Translations under genes and position numbers: made by a program
Part shown: one piece after another, positions 8,188 through 16,036 of the stretch
How the letters are laid out: the number at the start of each line of letters is the position of its first letter
How positions within the stretch are numbered: position 1 is the stretch's first letter
Source: DATJPD01 sp035506575
Lineage (GTDB): Bacteria; Pseudomonadota; Alphaproteobacteria; CACIAM-22H2
Direction: 5' to 3'
Assembly: GCA_035506575.1 (NCBI GenBank)
Contig: DATJPD010000173.1
Location: 1 to 43,945, forward strand
DNA length: 43,945 bases
The notes under the pieces: model-generated
Told to the model about the DNA's origin: nothing
The model's input: only the letters and a program-made list of their open reading frames with translations
The model's database searches: none

Positions 8188-8205
8188 CCCCGGCTTGCAC
8201 CGGGG
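8188..8205. repeat. Perfect 6-bp palindrome with CTTGCA loop
   Basis: CCCCGG (8188-8193), a CTTGCA loop and CCGGGG (8200-8205) form a perfect hairpin. It lies between the stop codon of the chemoreceptor gene and the start of the secreted hypothetical gene, both on the minus strand. It belongs with the elements at 4782 and 19008. There is no T-run on either side. Confidence 0.6.
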
Positions 8206-8220
8206 ATGGCGAGGAAAGAC

Positions 8221-9921
8221 TTACGCCGCGCGGATCTCGTTCAGGAAGCGGTTCACCTGCTGGCGCAGCGCATCAGACTGGGTGGCGAGCTCGCGCGAGG
8301 CGCCGAGCACGTCGCCGGCCGCGGCCCCTGTCTTGCCGACCGCCTGTGTCACGCCGGCGATGTTGGACGACACGTTTCCGGTCCCGTCCGAGGCCTGCTG
8401 GACGTTGCGCGCGATCTCCTTGGTCGCAGCGCCCTGCTCCTCGACCGCGGACGCGATCGTGGTCGCGATCTCGTTGATCTTGCCGATGGTCTGGCCGATG
8501 CCCTGGATGGCGCGCACCGAATCCGTGGTGGCGCTCTGGATTTCCTTGATCTGGGCCGAGATGTCCTCGGTCGCCTTGGCGGTCTGGGTGGCGAGGCTCT
8601 TGACCTCCGAGGCCACGACCGCGAAGCCCTTGCCCGCCTCGCCGGCGCGCGCCGCCTCGATGGTCGCGTTGAGCGCCAGCAGGTTGGTCTGGCCGGCGAT
8701 GTCGTTGATGAGCTTGACCACGTCGCCGATCTTCTGCGCGGCCGCGGCCAGGGTCTGCACCTGGGCGTTGGTCTGCTCGGCGTCGGTGACCGCCTGGCCG
8801 GCGATCTTGGTCGATTCCGCCACCTGGCGGCTGATCTCGGCGATCGAGGACGACAGCTCCTCGGCCGCACTCGCGACCGTCTGAACGTTGCTCGACGCCT
8901 GCTCCGAGGCCGAGGCGACCGCGGTCGCCTGGCGCGATGCGTCCTCGGCGGTCGAGGACATGGTCTGCGCCGAGCTCTGCAGCTTGGTCGCGGTCGCGGA
9001 CACCCCGGTGACGATGGCGCCGACGGCACCCTCGAACTCCTGCGCCATGCGCTGCATGACCGATTTGCGCTCGGCGGCGGCCTTGGCCTCGAGATCCTTC
9101 TGCTCGGCCTGCAACCGCTGCAGCGAGGCGGCGTTGTCCTGGAAGATCTTCACGGCGGCGCCCATGCCGCCGATCTCATCGCCGCGCGACGCCTCGGAGA
9201 TGTCGAGGCCAAGCTCGCCCGAAGCGAGCTTCTCCATCTTGCCCTTCAGGCTGGCGAGCGGGCCGGCAATGTTGCGGCTGACCACCCAGGCGATGCCGGC
9301 GGTCACGGCCAGGATCGCCAGCGCCACCATGCCGAGCTTGACCAGCACGTCGCGGAAGGCCGCGTCGAGGTCGTCCATGTAGACGCCGGTGCCGAGAAAG
9401 ATGTTCCACGGCGTGAATTTCTTGATGTAGGAGGTCTTGGGCAGCGCCTCCGATTCCGGGTGGCCCGGCTTCGGATACCAGTACACGGCCGTGCCCTCAT
9501 CGGCGGTCTTGAGCACGTCGAGGAACTGGCCGGTAATCAAGTTGCCCTTCACGTCTTTCAGGGGCTTGCGGTCCGTGCCTTCCATTTTCGGGTTGGCCGG
9601 ATTGGCCACCGAGAAACCGTCCATCGTGTTGACGAAGATGTAATTCTCGTGGTGGTCGTACCACATGGCATGGATCGCGTTGCGGAACTGCGCGAGCGCC
9701 TGATCGTGCGTCAGGTGGCCGGCCTTGACCTCGTTCTCGAGCCCTGCGGCGACGCCGATGCCCATCTCCACGATGCCGCGCAGCTTGCCGATGCGCTCCT
9801 CGACCATCTTGTCGTAGAGGAAGTGTGCGGCCAGCATCATCGCGACGATCAGCGAGGCGGCCGACAGGGCCAGCAGCAAGGCGAGCTTCGACTGGATCTT
9901 GAGCCGGTTCAAAAACGACAT
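8221..9921 (-). CDS. Methyl-accepting chemotaxis protein with periplasmic Cache sensor
   Basis: This 566-residue receptor has a transmembrane helix at about 11-31 and a single-Cache (sCache_2-type) periplasmic domain at about 35-190 ('MWYDHHENYIFVNTMDG', 'YWYPKPGHPESEALPKTSY'). A second transmembrane helix follows at about 192-212, then HAMP, then the methyl-accepting domain. The CheA/CheW-binding hairpin tip is intact ('NLLALNATIEAARAGEAG'). It should sense a small periplasmic ligand, often a carboxylate for this domain type (family knowledge), and signal to CheA. GGAGGGAGAG lies ahead of the ATG at 9921. The open frame extends to 10440 without protein-like sequence. No che genes are nearby. 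Confidence 0.92.
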   Translation of the reverse strand: MSFLNRLKIQSKLALLLALSAASLIVAMMLAAHFLYDKMVEERIGKLRGIVEMGIGVAAGLENEVKAGHLTHDQALAQFRNAIHAMWYDHHENYIFVNTMDGFSVANPANPKMEGTDRKPLKDVKGNLITGQFLDVLKTADEGTAVYWYPKPGHPESEALPKTSYIKKFTPWNIFLGTGVYMDDLDAAFRDVLVKLGMVALAILAVTAGIAWVVSRNIAGPLASLKGKMEKLASGELGLDISEASRGDEIGGMGAAVKIFQDNAASLQRLQAEQKDLEAKAAAERKSVMQRMAQEFEGAVGAIVTGVSATATKLQSSAQTMSSTAEDASRQATAVASASEQASSNVQTVASAAEELSSSIAEISRQVAESTKIAGQAVTDAEQTNAQVQTLAAAAQKIGDVVKLINDIAGQTNLLALNATIEAARAGEAGKGFAVVASEVKSLATQTAKATEDISAQIKEIQSATTDSVRAIQGIGQTIGKINEIATTIASAVEEQGAATKEIARNVQQASDGTGNVSSNIAGVTQAVGKTGAAAGDVLGASRELATQSDALRQQVNRFLNEIRAA

Positions 9922-10118
9922 GCAGTCTCTCTCCCTCCGGGCGCGCACAGCGGGCCTGGCCCGGGCGCATAGCCGCGCGACGCTAGGCCCGATTGCTGAA
10001 GGCCCCGTAAAGAGTTCTGACCGGGAATTAACAAAGTGCCCGTCGGCTGAGAAAACCTCACGCGAATGCTGAAAACTGATCTTTTGAACCAGGACTTCGG
10101 TCGCATTAGGTAAGGAGG
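9922..10118. promoter_or_regulatory. Divergent promoter region between chemoreceptor and flavin protein genes
   Basis: This 197-base gap between two divergent start codons must hold both promoters. It is less GC-rich than the genes and contains TTAACAAA and AAAACTGATCTTTTG. I could not pick out a convincing -35/-10 pair on either strand. TAAGGAGG abuts the forward ATG at 10119 with almost no spacer. Confidence 0.4.
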
Positions 10119-11108
10119 ATGAGCCCTCTGGACGACGCATCGGTATCAAGCCCGTGGCACGAGGGGGAGCGCACCATCCAGGCGCGGCTCGGCCTTCTCG
10201 AGCGGATGGACCGCATCGGCCGGCGCAACATCCGCAGTCAGATGCCGGACCAGCACCGGATCTTCTTCGCGCAACTGCCATTCCTGATCGTGGGCTCCGT
10301 CGACCGCCACGGCTGGCCATGGGCCTCGCTGCTCGCCGCCCCGCCGGGCTTCGCGCGCAGCCCCGACGAGCATACGCTGCACGTAGCCGCCCAGCCGGTG
10401 GCGGGCGATCCGCTGGCCGAGTCCCTGGCGCCGGGAGCACCGCTTGGCATCCTCGGGATCGAGCTGCCGACGCGGCGGCGCAACCGCATGAACGGCCACA
10501 TCACCGCCGTCAATGCGGCCGGGTTCTCGGTCGCGGTCGAGCAGAGCTTCGGCAACTGCCCGCAATACATCCAGCGCCGCGAATATGTATGGGCCGCCCC
10601 GCCCGCGCACCCGGCCAGAGCCGAGCCGTTCACCGAACTCGACGCGTCAGCCCGCCGGCTCATTGCGGCCGCCGACACCGCCTTCGTCGCCTCGGCGTCG
10701 CGTGCCGATTATCCCACCACGGCGCGCGGCATCGACGTATCGCACCGCGGCGGCCGCCCCGGCTTCATCGGCCTCGACGGCGACGCGCTGGTGATCCCGG
10801 ACTATTCCGGCAACCGGTTCTTCAACACGCTCGGCAACCTGCTGGTCAATCCGCGCGCCGGCCTGTTGTTCCTCGATTTCGAGCGCGGCGATCTCCTGCA
10901 GATCACCGGGCGTACCGAGATCGTCTGGGACGGACCGGAGGTGCAGGCGTTCGCGGGCGCCGAGCGGCTGTGGCGCTTCTATCCCGCGCACGGGCGCTGG
11001 CTGCGCGGCGCCCTGCCGCTGCGCTTCGAGTTCGGCGATTTTTCTCCGAATCACGCGGCCACGGGGACGTGGCAGGAAGCCAAAGCAGCCCTGGGCGCGG
11101 CCAGATAA
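10119..11108 (+). CDS. Pyridoxamine 5'-phosphate oxidase-like FMN-binding split-barrel protein
   Basis: This 329-residue protein has two split-barrel halves. The first is around 'FLIVGSVDRHGWPWASLLAAPPGF' (shown here only as the family's N-terminal strand pair, about residues 53-80). The second is around 'ADTAFVASASRADYP' and 'IPDYSGNRFFNTLGNL' (about residues 185-245). 'NPRAGLLFLDFERGDLLQI' is the typical flavin-site strand. Length and motifs match the large 'pyridoxamine 5-phosphate oxidase family' proteins, which are flavin or F420 binders rather than vitamin B6 enzymes. The substrate is unknown. The ATG touches its own TAAGGAGG, so the true start could lie elsewhere, though no better ATG is seen nearby. 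Confidence 0.82.
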   Translation: MSPLDDASVSSPWHEGERTIQARLGLLERMDRIGRRNIRSQMPDQHRIFFAQLPFLIVGSVDRHGWPWASLLAAPPGFARSPDEHTLHVAAQPVAGDPLAESLAPGAPLGILGIELPTRRRNRMNGHITAVNAAGFSVAVEQSFGNCPQYIQRREYVWAAPPAHPARAEPFTELDASARRLIAAADTAFVASASRADYPTTARGIDVSHRGGRPGFIGLDGDALVIPDYSGNRFFNTLGNLLVNPRAGLLFLDFERGDLLQITGRTEIVWDGPEVQAFAGAERLWRFYPAHGRWLRGALPLRFEFGDFSPNHAATGTWQEAKAALGAAR

Positions 11109-11110
11109 GA

Positions 11111-11195
11111 TTCACCGCAGAGAACGCAGAGAAGCGCAGAGGGCGCGGAGTGCATCTCTGCGCGCTCAGCGACTCCTCTGCGATCTCCGCGATAA
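11111..11195. repeat. Imperfect palindromic element built from CGCAGAG units
   Basis: The left arm carries CGCAGAGAACGCAGAG and GCGCAGAG. The right arm carries CTCTGCGCG, CTCTGCG and CTCCGCG. The two arms are inverted copies of a short CGCAGAG unit at about 8-10 base steps. It fills the convergent gap between the flavin protein and the dihaem cytochrome exactly. Elements of this 'CCGCAGAGAACGCAGAG' type recur in many proteobacterial genomes (general knowledge). It may act as a bidirectional terminator or REP-like sequence. Confidence 0.7.
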
Positions 11196-11198
11196 ATC

Positions 11199-12056
11199 TC
11201 AGGGTCCCGCGAGCGGCTTCAGCGAGTGCAGATAGGCCCAGATCGCCTGGAAGTCGGCATCGCTGATGTTCTTGTAGTAGCCGAAGCCCATCGGCGGCTT
11301 GAGGTGCTCGCCGTTCGGCCGCACGCCCGTCGAGAGCGTGGTCTTGAACTGCGCGAACGTCCATTTGCCGATGCCGTTCTCCGGATCCGGCGTGAGGTTG
11401 CGCGACACCGCAACGCCGAACGGCCCCTCGAACTTGTTGCCGCCGGCGCCGGCGCGATGCTCGAGGTCCGGCACGCCCTTCACCATCGGGGTGTGGCACT
11501 CCATGCAATGGCCGAGCGGCCCGGCGAGATAGGCGCCGTAGCGCAGCTGATCGGTGCGCGGCACGTCGGCGTGGTCGGCCGGCGGCCCGTACGAGGCGGG
11601 CAGCGGGATGTGGTATTCGGATTTCGGCACGGCGTTCTTGACCGGCTTCACCTGGCGCAGATAAGCGACGATCGCGCGCACGTCGCTGTCCGACATGCGG
11701 TGATACATGCCGATCGGCATCGGCGGCCCGATCATGCTGCCATCCGGCCGCCGGCCCTCGCGGATCGCGGTGATGATCTGCTCGTCGGTCCATTTGCCGA
11801 TGCCGGTCTCGGGATCGGGCGTGATGTTGGGGGCCACCGCCAGGAACTCGGCCCCGCCGTCGATCTTGAACCCGCCGGCAAGCTCCATGCCCGGAACCTC
11901 GCCCTGCGGCCCCTTGGGCGTGTGGCAGTTGCCGCACGCGACGACGCTGTGCATCAGATAGGTGCCGCGCTCGAGCGGCGTTTCGGCCCACGCAGCAACG
12001 CTGCCGCCTGCGAGCGCCGCCGCAAGGACGGCACCCTTCCACATACGCTTCATCAT
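11199..12056 (-). CDS. Periplasmic dihaem cytochrome c
   Basis: This 285-residue protein has a signal peptide ending near residue 24 ('AAWA-ET'). Two class I cytochrome c domains follow, with haem sites Cys41-xx-Cys44-His45 (CGNCH) and Cys184-xx-Cys187-His188 (CMECH). The halves look like a duplication: each repeats 'NxTPDPExGIGKWT' and a 'GPPM' or 'KPPMGF' segment that could give the axial Met. Such cytochromes usually accept electrons from a periplasmic dehydrogenase, as in the alcohol/aldehyde dehydrogenase systems of acetic acid bacteria. No dehydrogenase is adjacent; the nearest is the sorbosone-type protein about 9 kb away. GGGGGA precedes the ATGATG start. Confidence 0.9.
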   Translation of the reverse strand: MMKRMWKGAVLAAALAGGSVAAWAETPLERGTYLMHSVVACGNCHTPKGPQGEVPGMELAGGFKIDGGAEFLAVAPNITPDPETGIGKWTDEQIITAIREGRRPDGSMIGPPMPIGMYHRMSDSDVRAIVAYLRQVKPVKNAVPKSEYHIPLPASYGPPADHADVPRTDQLRYGAYLAGPLGHCMECHTPMVKGVPDLEHRAGAGGNKFEGPFGVAVSRNLTPDPENGIGKWTFAQFKTTLSTGVRPNGEHLKPPMGFGYYKNISDADFQAIWAYLHSLKPLAGP

Positions 12057-12204
12057 CGATTCCCCCGCCGATTTTCAGTGAGACAGCTGGCAGAGGTCTT
12101 ATCACGCAGGCGAGGACCCGCACGACCAAAATCTCCGAAGCGTGAGTTGCATTCGTGCGGCGGTGCTGCACGATGGTAGGAAGATACGAACGACGGAGGC
12201 TGCG

Positions 12205-13152
12205 ATGCGGAGGGGAAGATGGCAGACAGTGGCGTGGCTGCTGCTCGCGGTCGCCATGGTCGCGCCCGCACGCGCCGCAGATGCGCCGGGCTCCGGACTC
12301 TCGGCCGCCGAGGACAAGCTGGCCGCGCTCAACACGCTCGCCCGCGCCCATTACGCCGCCGCCAAGGCCGCCACCTTGGCGAAGCTCGGCCCGATCATCG
12401 TCGTCGAGCCGGACGCCCTGACGCTCATCCGCGACGGGGCCGTGCGTCGCGAGGTCTATGTCCCGCCACGGTATCGCGACCTCAAGGCGCTGTCGCACAT
12501 GGCTCTCGGGCTGTACTCGCTGCTCCAGCCGCATGTCGACCGGAACGATTTCGCAGGCTGGCGTGCCGACCTCGTGACGTATCGGGCGCGGGTTGCCGAG
12601 GCGACGCCGCTCATCGACGAGCTCGGGCTGCACTGGGACGATGCGAAGCGGGTGCGCGCCATGTACAGGTCCTCGCTCGCCTTCATGGACAAGGTCCTCG
12701 CCGACGGCGCGGTCTCGAGTGCCGCTCTCCGCGCCTATGCGGACGAGGTGGGCCCGTCGCTGCTCGGCAATCTCTACGACGCCTCCGACGCCGAGCTCAT
12801 AAGCCTCGATGCGCTGGTCACGCGCTGGCGGGCCGAGATGGGGACGGCCGAATGGGCGCGGCTCTACGTCGTGGTGCTGGGACCTTCACGCCCGCGCGAG
12901 CGCCTGCCGCCCTACGAGTACTTCGCGCGCGTGCTCGGCCGGGACGCGGCCGAGGCTCGGCTGATCCGTGCCGACAACGTGACCGACGTGGCAGGGGGCC
13001 TCGACCTTCTGGCCACGACCGTCACCGACCGCGGCCTGGCGGCGGACTTTTTCCGTGACCCCGGCCGCATCGAGGCCGGCCTGATGCGCGATTCGACGCA
13101 GCGGCATCTCGAACAGATGTTCGGCAAACCAGGAACGCCATCGCCACACTAG
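12205..13152 (+). CDS. Secreted protein of unknown function
   Basis: This 315-residue protein has an N-terminal signal peptide ('WLLLAVAMVAPARA-AD') cleaved near residue 25. The mature region is mostly helical and has no cysteines that I can see. Notable segments are 'YVPPRYRDLKALSHMALGLY' and 'VVLGPSRPRERLPPYEYFARV'. It names no domain I recognise. GGAGG sits ahead of the ATG at 12205; the frame is open from 12142, but that part has no signal character. It is divergent from the dihaem cytochrome, so a shared periplasmic context is possible. Confidence 0.72.
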   Translation: MRRGRWQTVAWLLLAVAMVAPARAADAPGSGLSAAEDKLAALNTLARAHYAAAKAATLAKLGPIIVVEPDALTLIRDGAVRREVYVPPRYRDLKALSHMALGLYSLLQPHVDRNDFAGWRADLVTYRARVAEATPLIDELGLHWDDAKRVRAMYRSSLAFMDKVLADGAVSSAALRAYADEVGPSLLGNLYDASDAELISLDALVTRWRAEMGTAEWARLYVVVLGPSRPRERLPPYEYFARVLGRDAAEARLIRADNVTDVAGGLDLLATTVTDRGLAADFFRDPGRIEAGLMRDSTQRHLEQMFGKPGTPSPH

Positions 13153-13156
13153 GCAA

Positions 13157-13260
13157 TCGTCATCGCCGGGCCTGTCCCGGCGATCCACGTCGGCGTGCAA
13201 ATGATAAGCGTCAAAGCTTTCGGCCCGACGTGGATGCCCGGAACAAGTCCGGGCATGACG
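13157..13260. repeat. Composite palindrome: two hairpins inside a longer inverted repeat
   Basis: Hairpin one is ATCGCCGGG/CCCGGCGAT (13162-13184, loop CCTGT). Hairpin two is ATGCCCGGA/TCCGGGCAT (13234-13256, loop ACAAG). An 11-bp inverted pair, ATCCACGTCGG (13183-13193) and CCGACGTGGAT (13225-13235), joins them, and the ends are GTCAT/ATGAC. This is the paired-REP layout common in alphaproteobacteria. It sits between two convergent genes. Confidence 0.85.
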
Positions 13261-13263
13261 GAC

Positions 13264-13869
13264 TTAGGCAGCCGCGCGTTTACTGCGGGCTTCGACGCGC
13301 TTGAGGATCGCGTGCAGGCGGCGGTCGGGGATGCCGAGCTGGTCGAGATGGCGCACGGTGTTTTCCAGATAGGCCATGCAGGGGCCGCGCCGGCCATGGC
13401 CCTGACAGACGAGTTCGACCGTGCGCTGGACCGACAGGTCGGGCGCGTATTGCGGATGGTCGCGGCGGACGATGAAGGCGCAGGCGCGGACGGCATGCCC
13501 GGCGAGCTCGACCTTGACCTCGCGGCAGGCATAGGTGCGCGCTGGCATCTCGCGCCGCCACAGATAGGCCATGACGCGCTTGGCGTTGCGCGCCTTCACG
13601 CGATAGGCGATGCCGCGGCAGGAGCCGCCGACGTCCAGCCCCAGCACCAGCCCAGGCTTCTCGGGCGTGCCGCGGTATTGATGCGAGTAGAGGCAGAACG
13701 AGCGGTGATAGCCGCGCAAGAGCGCCGGCCGCGCCTCCTCGTAGGGAAAGCCCGGATGCCACATCAGCGAGCCATAGGCGAAGATCCACACATCGCGTCC
13801 ATCGTGCGGCGGCGGACGCTCGATGTGCTCGCGGCTGGTGCGGGACTTGGGTTTGACCACCCGACGCAT
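13264..13869 (-). CDS. chaC: ChaC-family gamma-glutamylcyclotransferase
   Basis: This 201-residue protein has the ChaC signature 'IFAYGSLMWHPGFP' at about residue 30, the substrate-binding YGSL loop. 'LVLGLDVGGSCRGIAYRV' and 'YLWRREMPARTY' follow, the latter holding the candidate catalytic Glu. ChaC enzymes split glutathione into 5-oxoproline and Cys-Gly in the cytoplasm. The ATG lies 8 bases after the EamA transporter stop codon on the same strand, so the two are probably co-transcribed. The basic N-terminal 28 residues are outside the domain. Confidence 0.88.
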   Translation of the reverse strand: MRRVVKPKSRTSREHIERPPPHDGRDVWIFAYGSLMWHPGFPYEEARPALLRGYHRSFCLYSHQYRGTPEKPGLVLGLDVGGSCRGIAYRVKARNAKRVMAYLWRREMPARTYACREVKVELAGHAVRACAFIVRRDHPQYAPDLSVQRTVELVCQGHGRRGPCMAYLENTVRHLDQLGIPDRRLHAILKRVEARSKRAAA

Positions 13870-13877
13870 CGACCCGC

Positions 13878-14786
13878 TCAGCCTCTCTGCACCAGCGCCA
13901 CACCGACCGCCGCCACAGCCATGCCGGCCAGCGCCCGCGCGTTCAACGTCTCGCCGAGCATCGCCCAGGCGATCAGGGCTGTCGTCGGCGGGATCAGGAA
14001 GAAGAGGCTGGCGAGCTTGGACACCGCACCTCGGCGGATCAGGAGATAGAGCAGGCTCACGGTGCCGACGGACAGCACCACGGTCAACCACGCCATCGAT
14101 GCAATGAACGGGCCGGACCAGGTGATGTGCATGGTCTCGAACAGGCAGGCCGGCACGAGAAGTGCCGCACCCGCGGCCGTGTATTGGATGACCGCACCGG
14201 TCCATATGTTCACGTGCGCGCAGTATCGCTTCTGGTAGAGCGTCCCCCCGGTGGCACCGAGCAAGGCCACGATCGACGCCGCGATCGCCGCTCCACCAAA
14301 TCCCCCCGCCCCCGCAAAGCCGGTGCCCTCCACGAGCACGATCGCGACGCCGCCGAAGCCGAGCACCAGGCCGAGCCATTGGCGCCCGCTCACCCGCTCG
14401 CCGAGCAGCGGGCCGGCAACGGTCGCGGTGAGGATCGGCTGCAAGCCGACCACGAGCGCAATGAGCCAGGCCGGCATGCCGAGCATGATCGCGGTGAACA
14501 CGCCGCCGAGATAAGAGGCATGCATCAGGAGCCCGACCACCGCGATATGCCCTACCATGACGCCGCGCGGCCAGGCCGCACCCACGATGAGCGAGGCGAC
14601 CAGCATGGCCGCCGTGACGATGGCAAAGCGCGCGAACAGGAAGGTGAACGGCTCGGCGTAGGCAAGGCCGGTCTTCGCGGCGACGAAGCCCGTCGACCAC
14701 AGCACCACGAACACGGCCGGGGCAAGGGCCGTCCAGGCAAGGGACGGCGGAGGGGCAACGGGAATCGCAGAGGCGTCGCGCGGCAT
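13878..14786 (-). CDS. EamA/DMT-superfamily permease
   Basis: This 302-residue protein has ten hydrophobic segments in two EamA repeats of about 140 residues each. The first begins 'FVVLWSTGFVAAKTGLAY' and the second 'SIVALLGATGGTLYQKRY', both standard DMT motifs. It should be an inner-membrane exporter of amino acids or other metabolites; the substrate cannot be read from sequence. It leads a two-gene unit with chaC and is divergent from the DUF2125 gene. Confidence 0.88.
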   Translation of the reverse strand: MPRDASAIPVAPPPSLAWTALAPAVFVVLWSTGFVAAKTGLAYAEPFTFLFARFAIVTAAMLVASLIVGAAWPRGVMVGHIAVVGLLMHASYLGGVFTAIMLGMPAWLIALVVGLQPILTATVAGPLLGERVSGRQWLGLVLGFGGVAIVLVEGTGFAGAGGFGGAAIAASIVALLGATGGTLYQKRYCAHVNIWTGAVIQYTAAGAALLVPACLFETMHITWSGPFIASMAWLTVVLSVGTVSLLYLLIRRGAVSKLASLFFLIPPTTALIAWAMLGETLNARALAGMAVAAVGVALVQRG

Positions 14787-14852
14787 GTAAGACCGGGAGA
14801 ATACCGAGCAGAAGCGCGCGCGGATAGAGGCCGCTACCCTCCTGCCCTGTGA

Positions 14853-14873
14853 CGGCCGGCACTCGACCGGCCG
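14853..14873. other. Hairpin upstream of the DUF2125 gene
   Basis: CGGCCGG (14853-14859) and CCGGCCG (14867-14873) pair perfectly around a CACTCGA loop. It ends 26 bases before the ATG at 14900, in the gap between divergent genes. It could fold in the leader RNA or be a protein-binding site. I have no evidence for either. Confidence 0.45.
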
Positions 14874-14899
14874 GTACGCGCAGACTATAACGCCGAGCC

Positions 14900-15943
14900 A
14901 TGGCAGGAACCCGCAGCACCCGCATCGCCGTCCTGGCCGGACTTCTCGTCGTGCTCGCCGCCGCGGGCTGGAGCCTCGCCTGGCTGCGCATCGCCGACCG
15001 CACGCGCAGCGAGGTCGAGGGCTGGGCTGCGGGCCGCCGCGCCGACGGCCTCAAGGTCGACTACACGACCCTCGCCGTGACCGGATATCCGCTGCACTGG
15101 CGGGTGACGGTCAGCCAGCCGAACATGGCCGGCGCCGGGCCGACCGAGTGGACCTGGCAGGGTTATGCGGTCGAAGCCGACCTGGCACCGTGGTCGACGC
15201 GCGAGGTCCCGTTGCGGTTTCCGGGCGACCAGCGGTTTTCGGTCGGTGCCGGCAACGTCGCCGAGACATGGACCCTGAACGCGGTCCGGCCGGACGGCCG
15301 CGTCGCGGTCGACGAGCGCGGCCGGCTCGACCATCTGGCGCTCGATCTCGGCGACGTGACCCTGACGCGCGCGGCGGACGTCGCACCCACGCATGCCGAC
15401 CATTTCACCGCGGACGCCCAACTGCACCGGGGGGACGCGGATCATCAGACCGACGTCTTCGACCTGACGATCGCCCTCGACAACGCCACGCTCGCCCGCA
15501 CCCCGGCCCAGGTCCTCGGCACGCAGGTGGCGCATGCGGAGCTCAACCTCTCCTTCAAGGGGCGGCTGCCGGGCGGTACGCTCGCCACTGCGATCGCGGC
15601 CTGGCGCGATGACGGTGGCTCGATCGAGATCAACAAGGCCGCGGTGAAATGGGGCCCGGTGGACGCCGACGGCAACGGCACCCTCGCCCTCGACGAGCAG
15701 AACCGGCCGCTCGGCGCCTTCACCGCCCGCTGGCGCGGCTACGACGAAACCATCGATGCCTTGCAGGCGACCGGCCAGCTCAAGCCCTTCCCGGCCGCCG
15801 CGGCCAAGATCGCGCTGCGGGCGCTGGGGCGGCAGAACAAGGACGGCCCGGACGAGGTGCAGATCCCCTTGACCGCCCAGGACGGCCGCCTGTTCGTGGC
15901 GGGAATCCCGCTGCTGCCGGTGCCTGCGCTCAGATTCCAATAA
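14900..15943 (+). CDS. DUF2125 family protein
   Basis: This 347-residue protein has an N-terminal membrane anchor or signal ('IAVLAGLLVVLAAAGWSLAW') and a long beta-rich region. Family-like segments are 'VDYTTLAVTGYPLHWRV' and 'GTLALDEQNRPLGAFTARW'. I recognise it as DUF2125, an alphaproteobacterial envelope family of unknown function that often sits beside the tyrC-hisC genes, as here. The AsmA-like 'TLALDEQNRPLG' pattern hints at a periplasmic lipid-bridge-like fold, but this is speculative. Confidence 0.82.
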   Translation: MAGTRSTRIAVLAGLLVVLAAAGWSLAWLRIADRTRSEVEGWAAGRRADGLKVDYTTLAVTGYPLHWRVTVSQPNMAGAGPTEWTWQGYAVEADLAPWSTREVPLRFPGDQRFSVGAGNVAETWTLNAVRPDGRVAVDERGRLDHLALDLGDVTLTRAADVAPTHADHFTADAQLHRGDADHQTDVFDLTIALDNATLARTPAQVLGTQVAHAELNLSFKGRLPGGTLATAIAAWRDDGGSIEINKAAVKWGPVDADGNGTLALDEQNRPLGAFTARWRGYDETIDALQATGQLKPFPAAAAKIALRALGRQNKDGPDEVQIPLTAQDGRLFVAGIPLLPVPALRFQ

Positions 15944-15946
15944 CCT

Positions 15947-16027
15947 GTCATGCCCGCGAAAGCGGGCATCCAGGGCGCGTGCGGAGATATTGCAGGTCTT
16001 CGCTGGACCCCCGCTTACGCGGGGGCT
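15947..16027. repeat. Paired REP-type hairpins
   Basis: The first hairpin is ATGCCCGC/GCGGGCAT with a GAAA tetraloop (15950-15969). The second is CCCCCGC/GCGGGGG with loop TTAC (16008-16025). They are flanked by TGTC and TGAC and separated by about 38 bases containing CCAG and CTGG. This is the common 'TGTCATGCCCGC...GCGGGCATCCAG' intergenic repeat. It occupies the convergent gap between DUF2125 and tyrC. Confidence 0.85.
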
Positions 16028-16036
16028 GACCTTTGG

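Noticed and set aside
8206..9972. Open frame of about 590 codons antisense to the chemoreceptor
   Set aside because: Its composition (Leu/Gly/Arg/Asp repeats) is the mirror of the receptor coiled coil. It has no ribosome site and no family motifs.
11111..11195. CRISPR-like array of CGCAGAG units
   Set aside because: Units are short, irregular and arranged as inverted arms, with no uniform spacers. It is a palindromic intergenic element.
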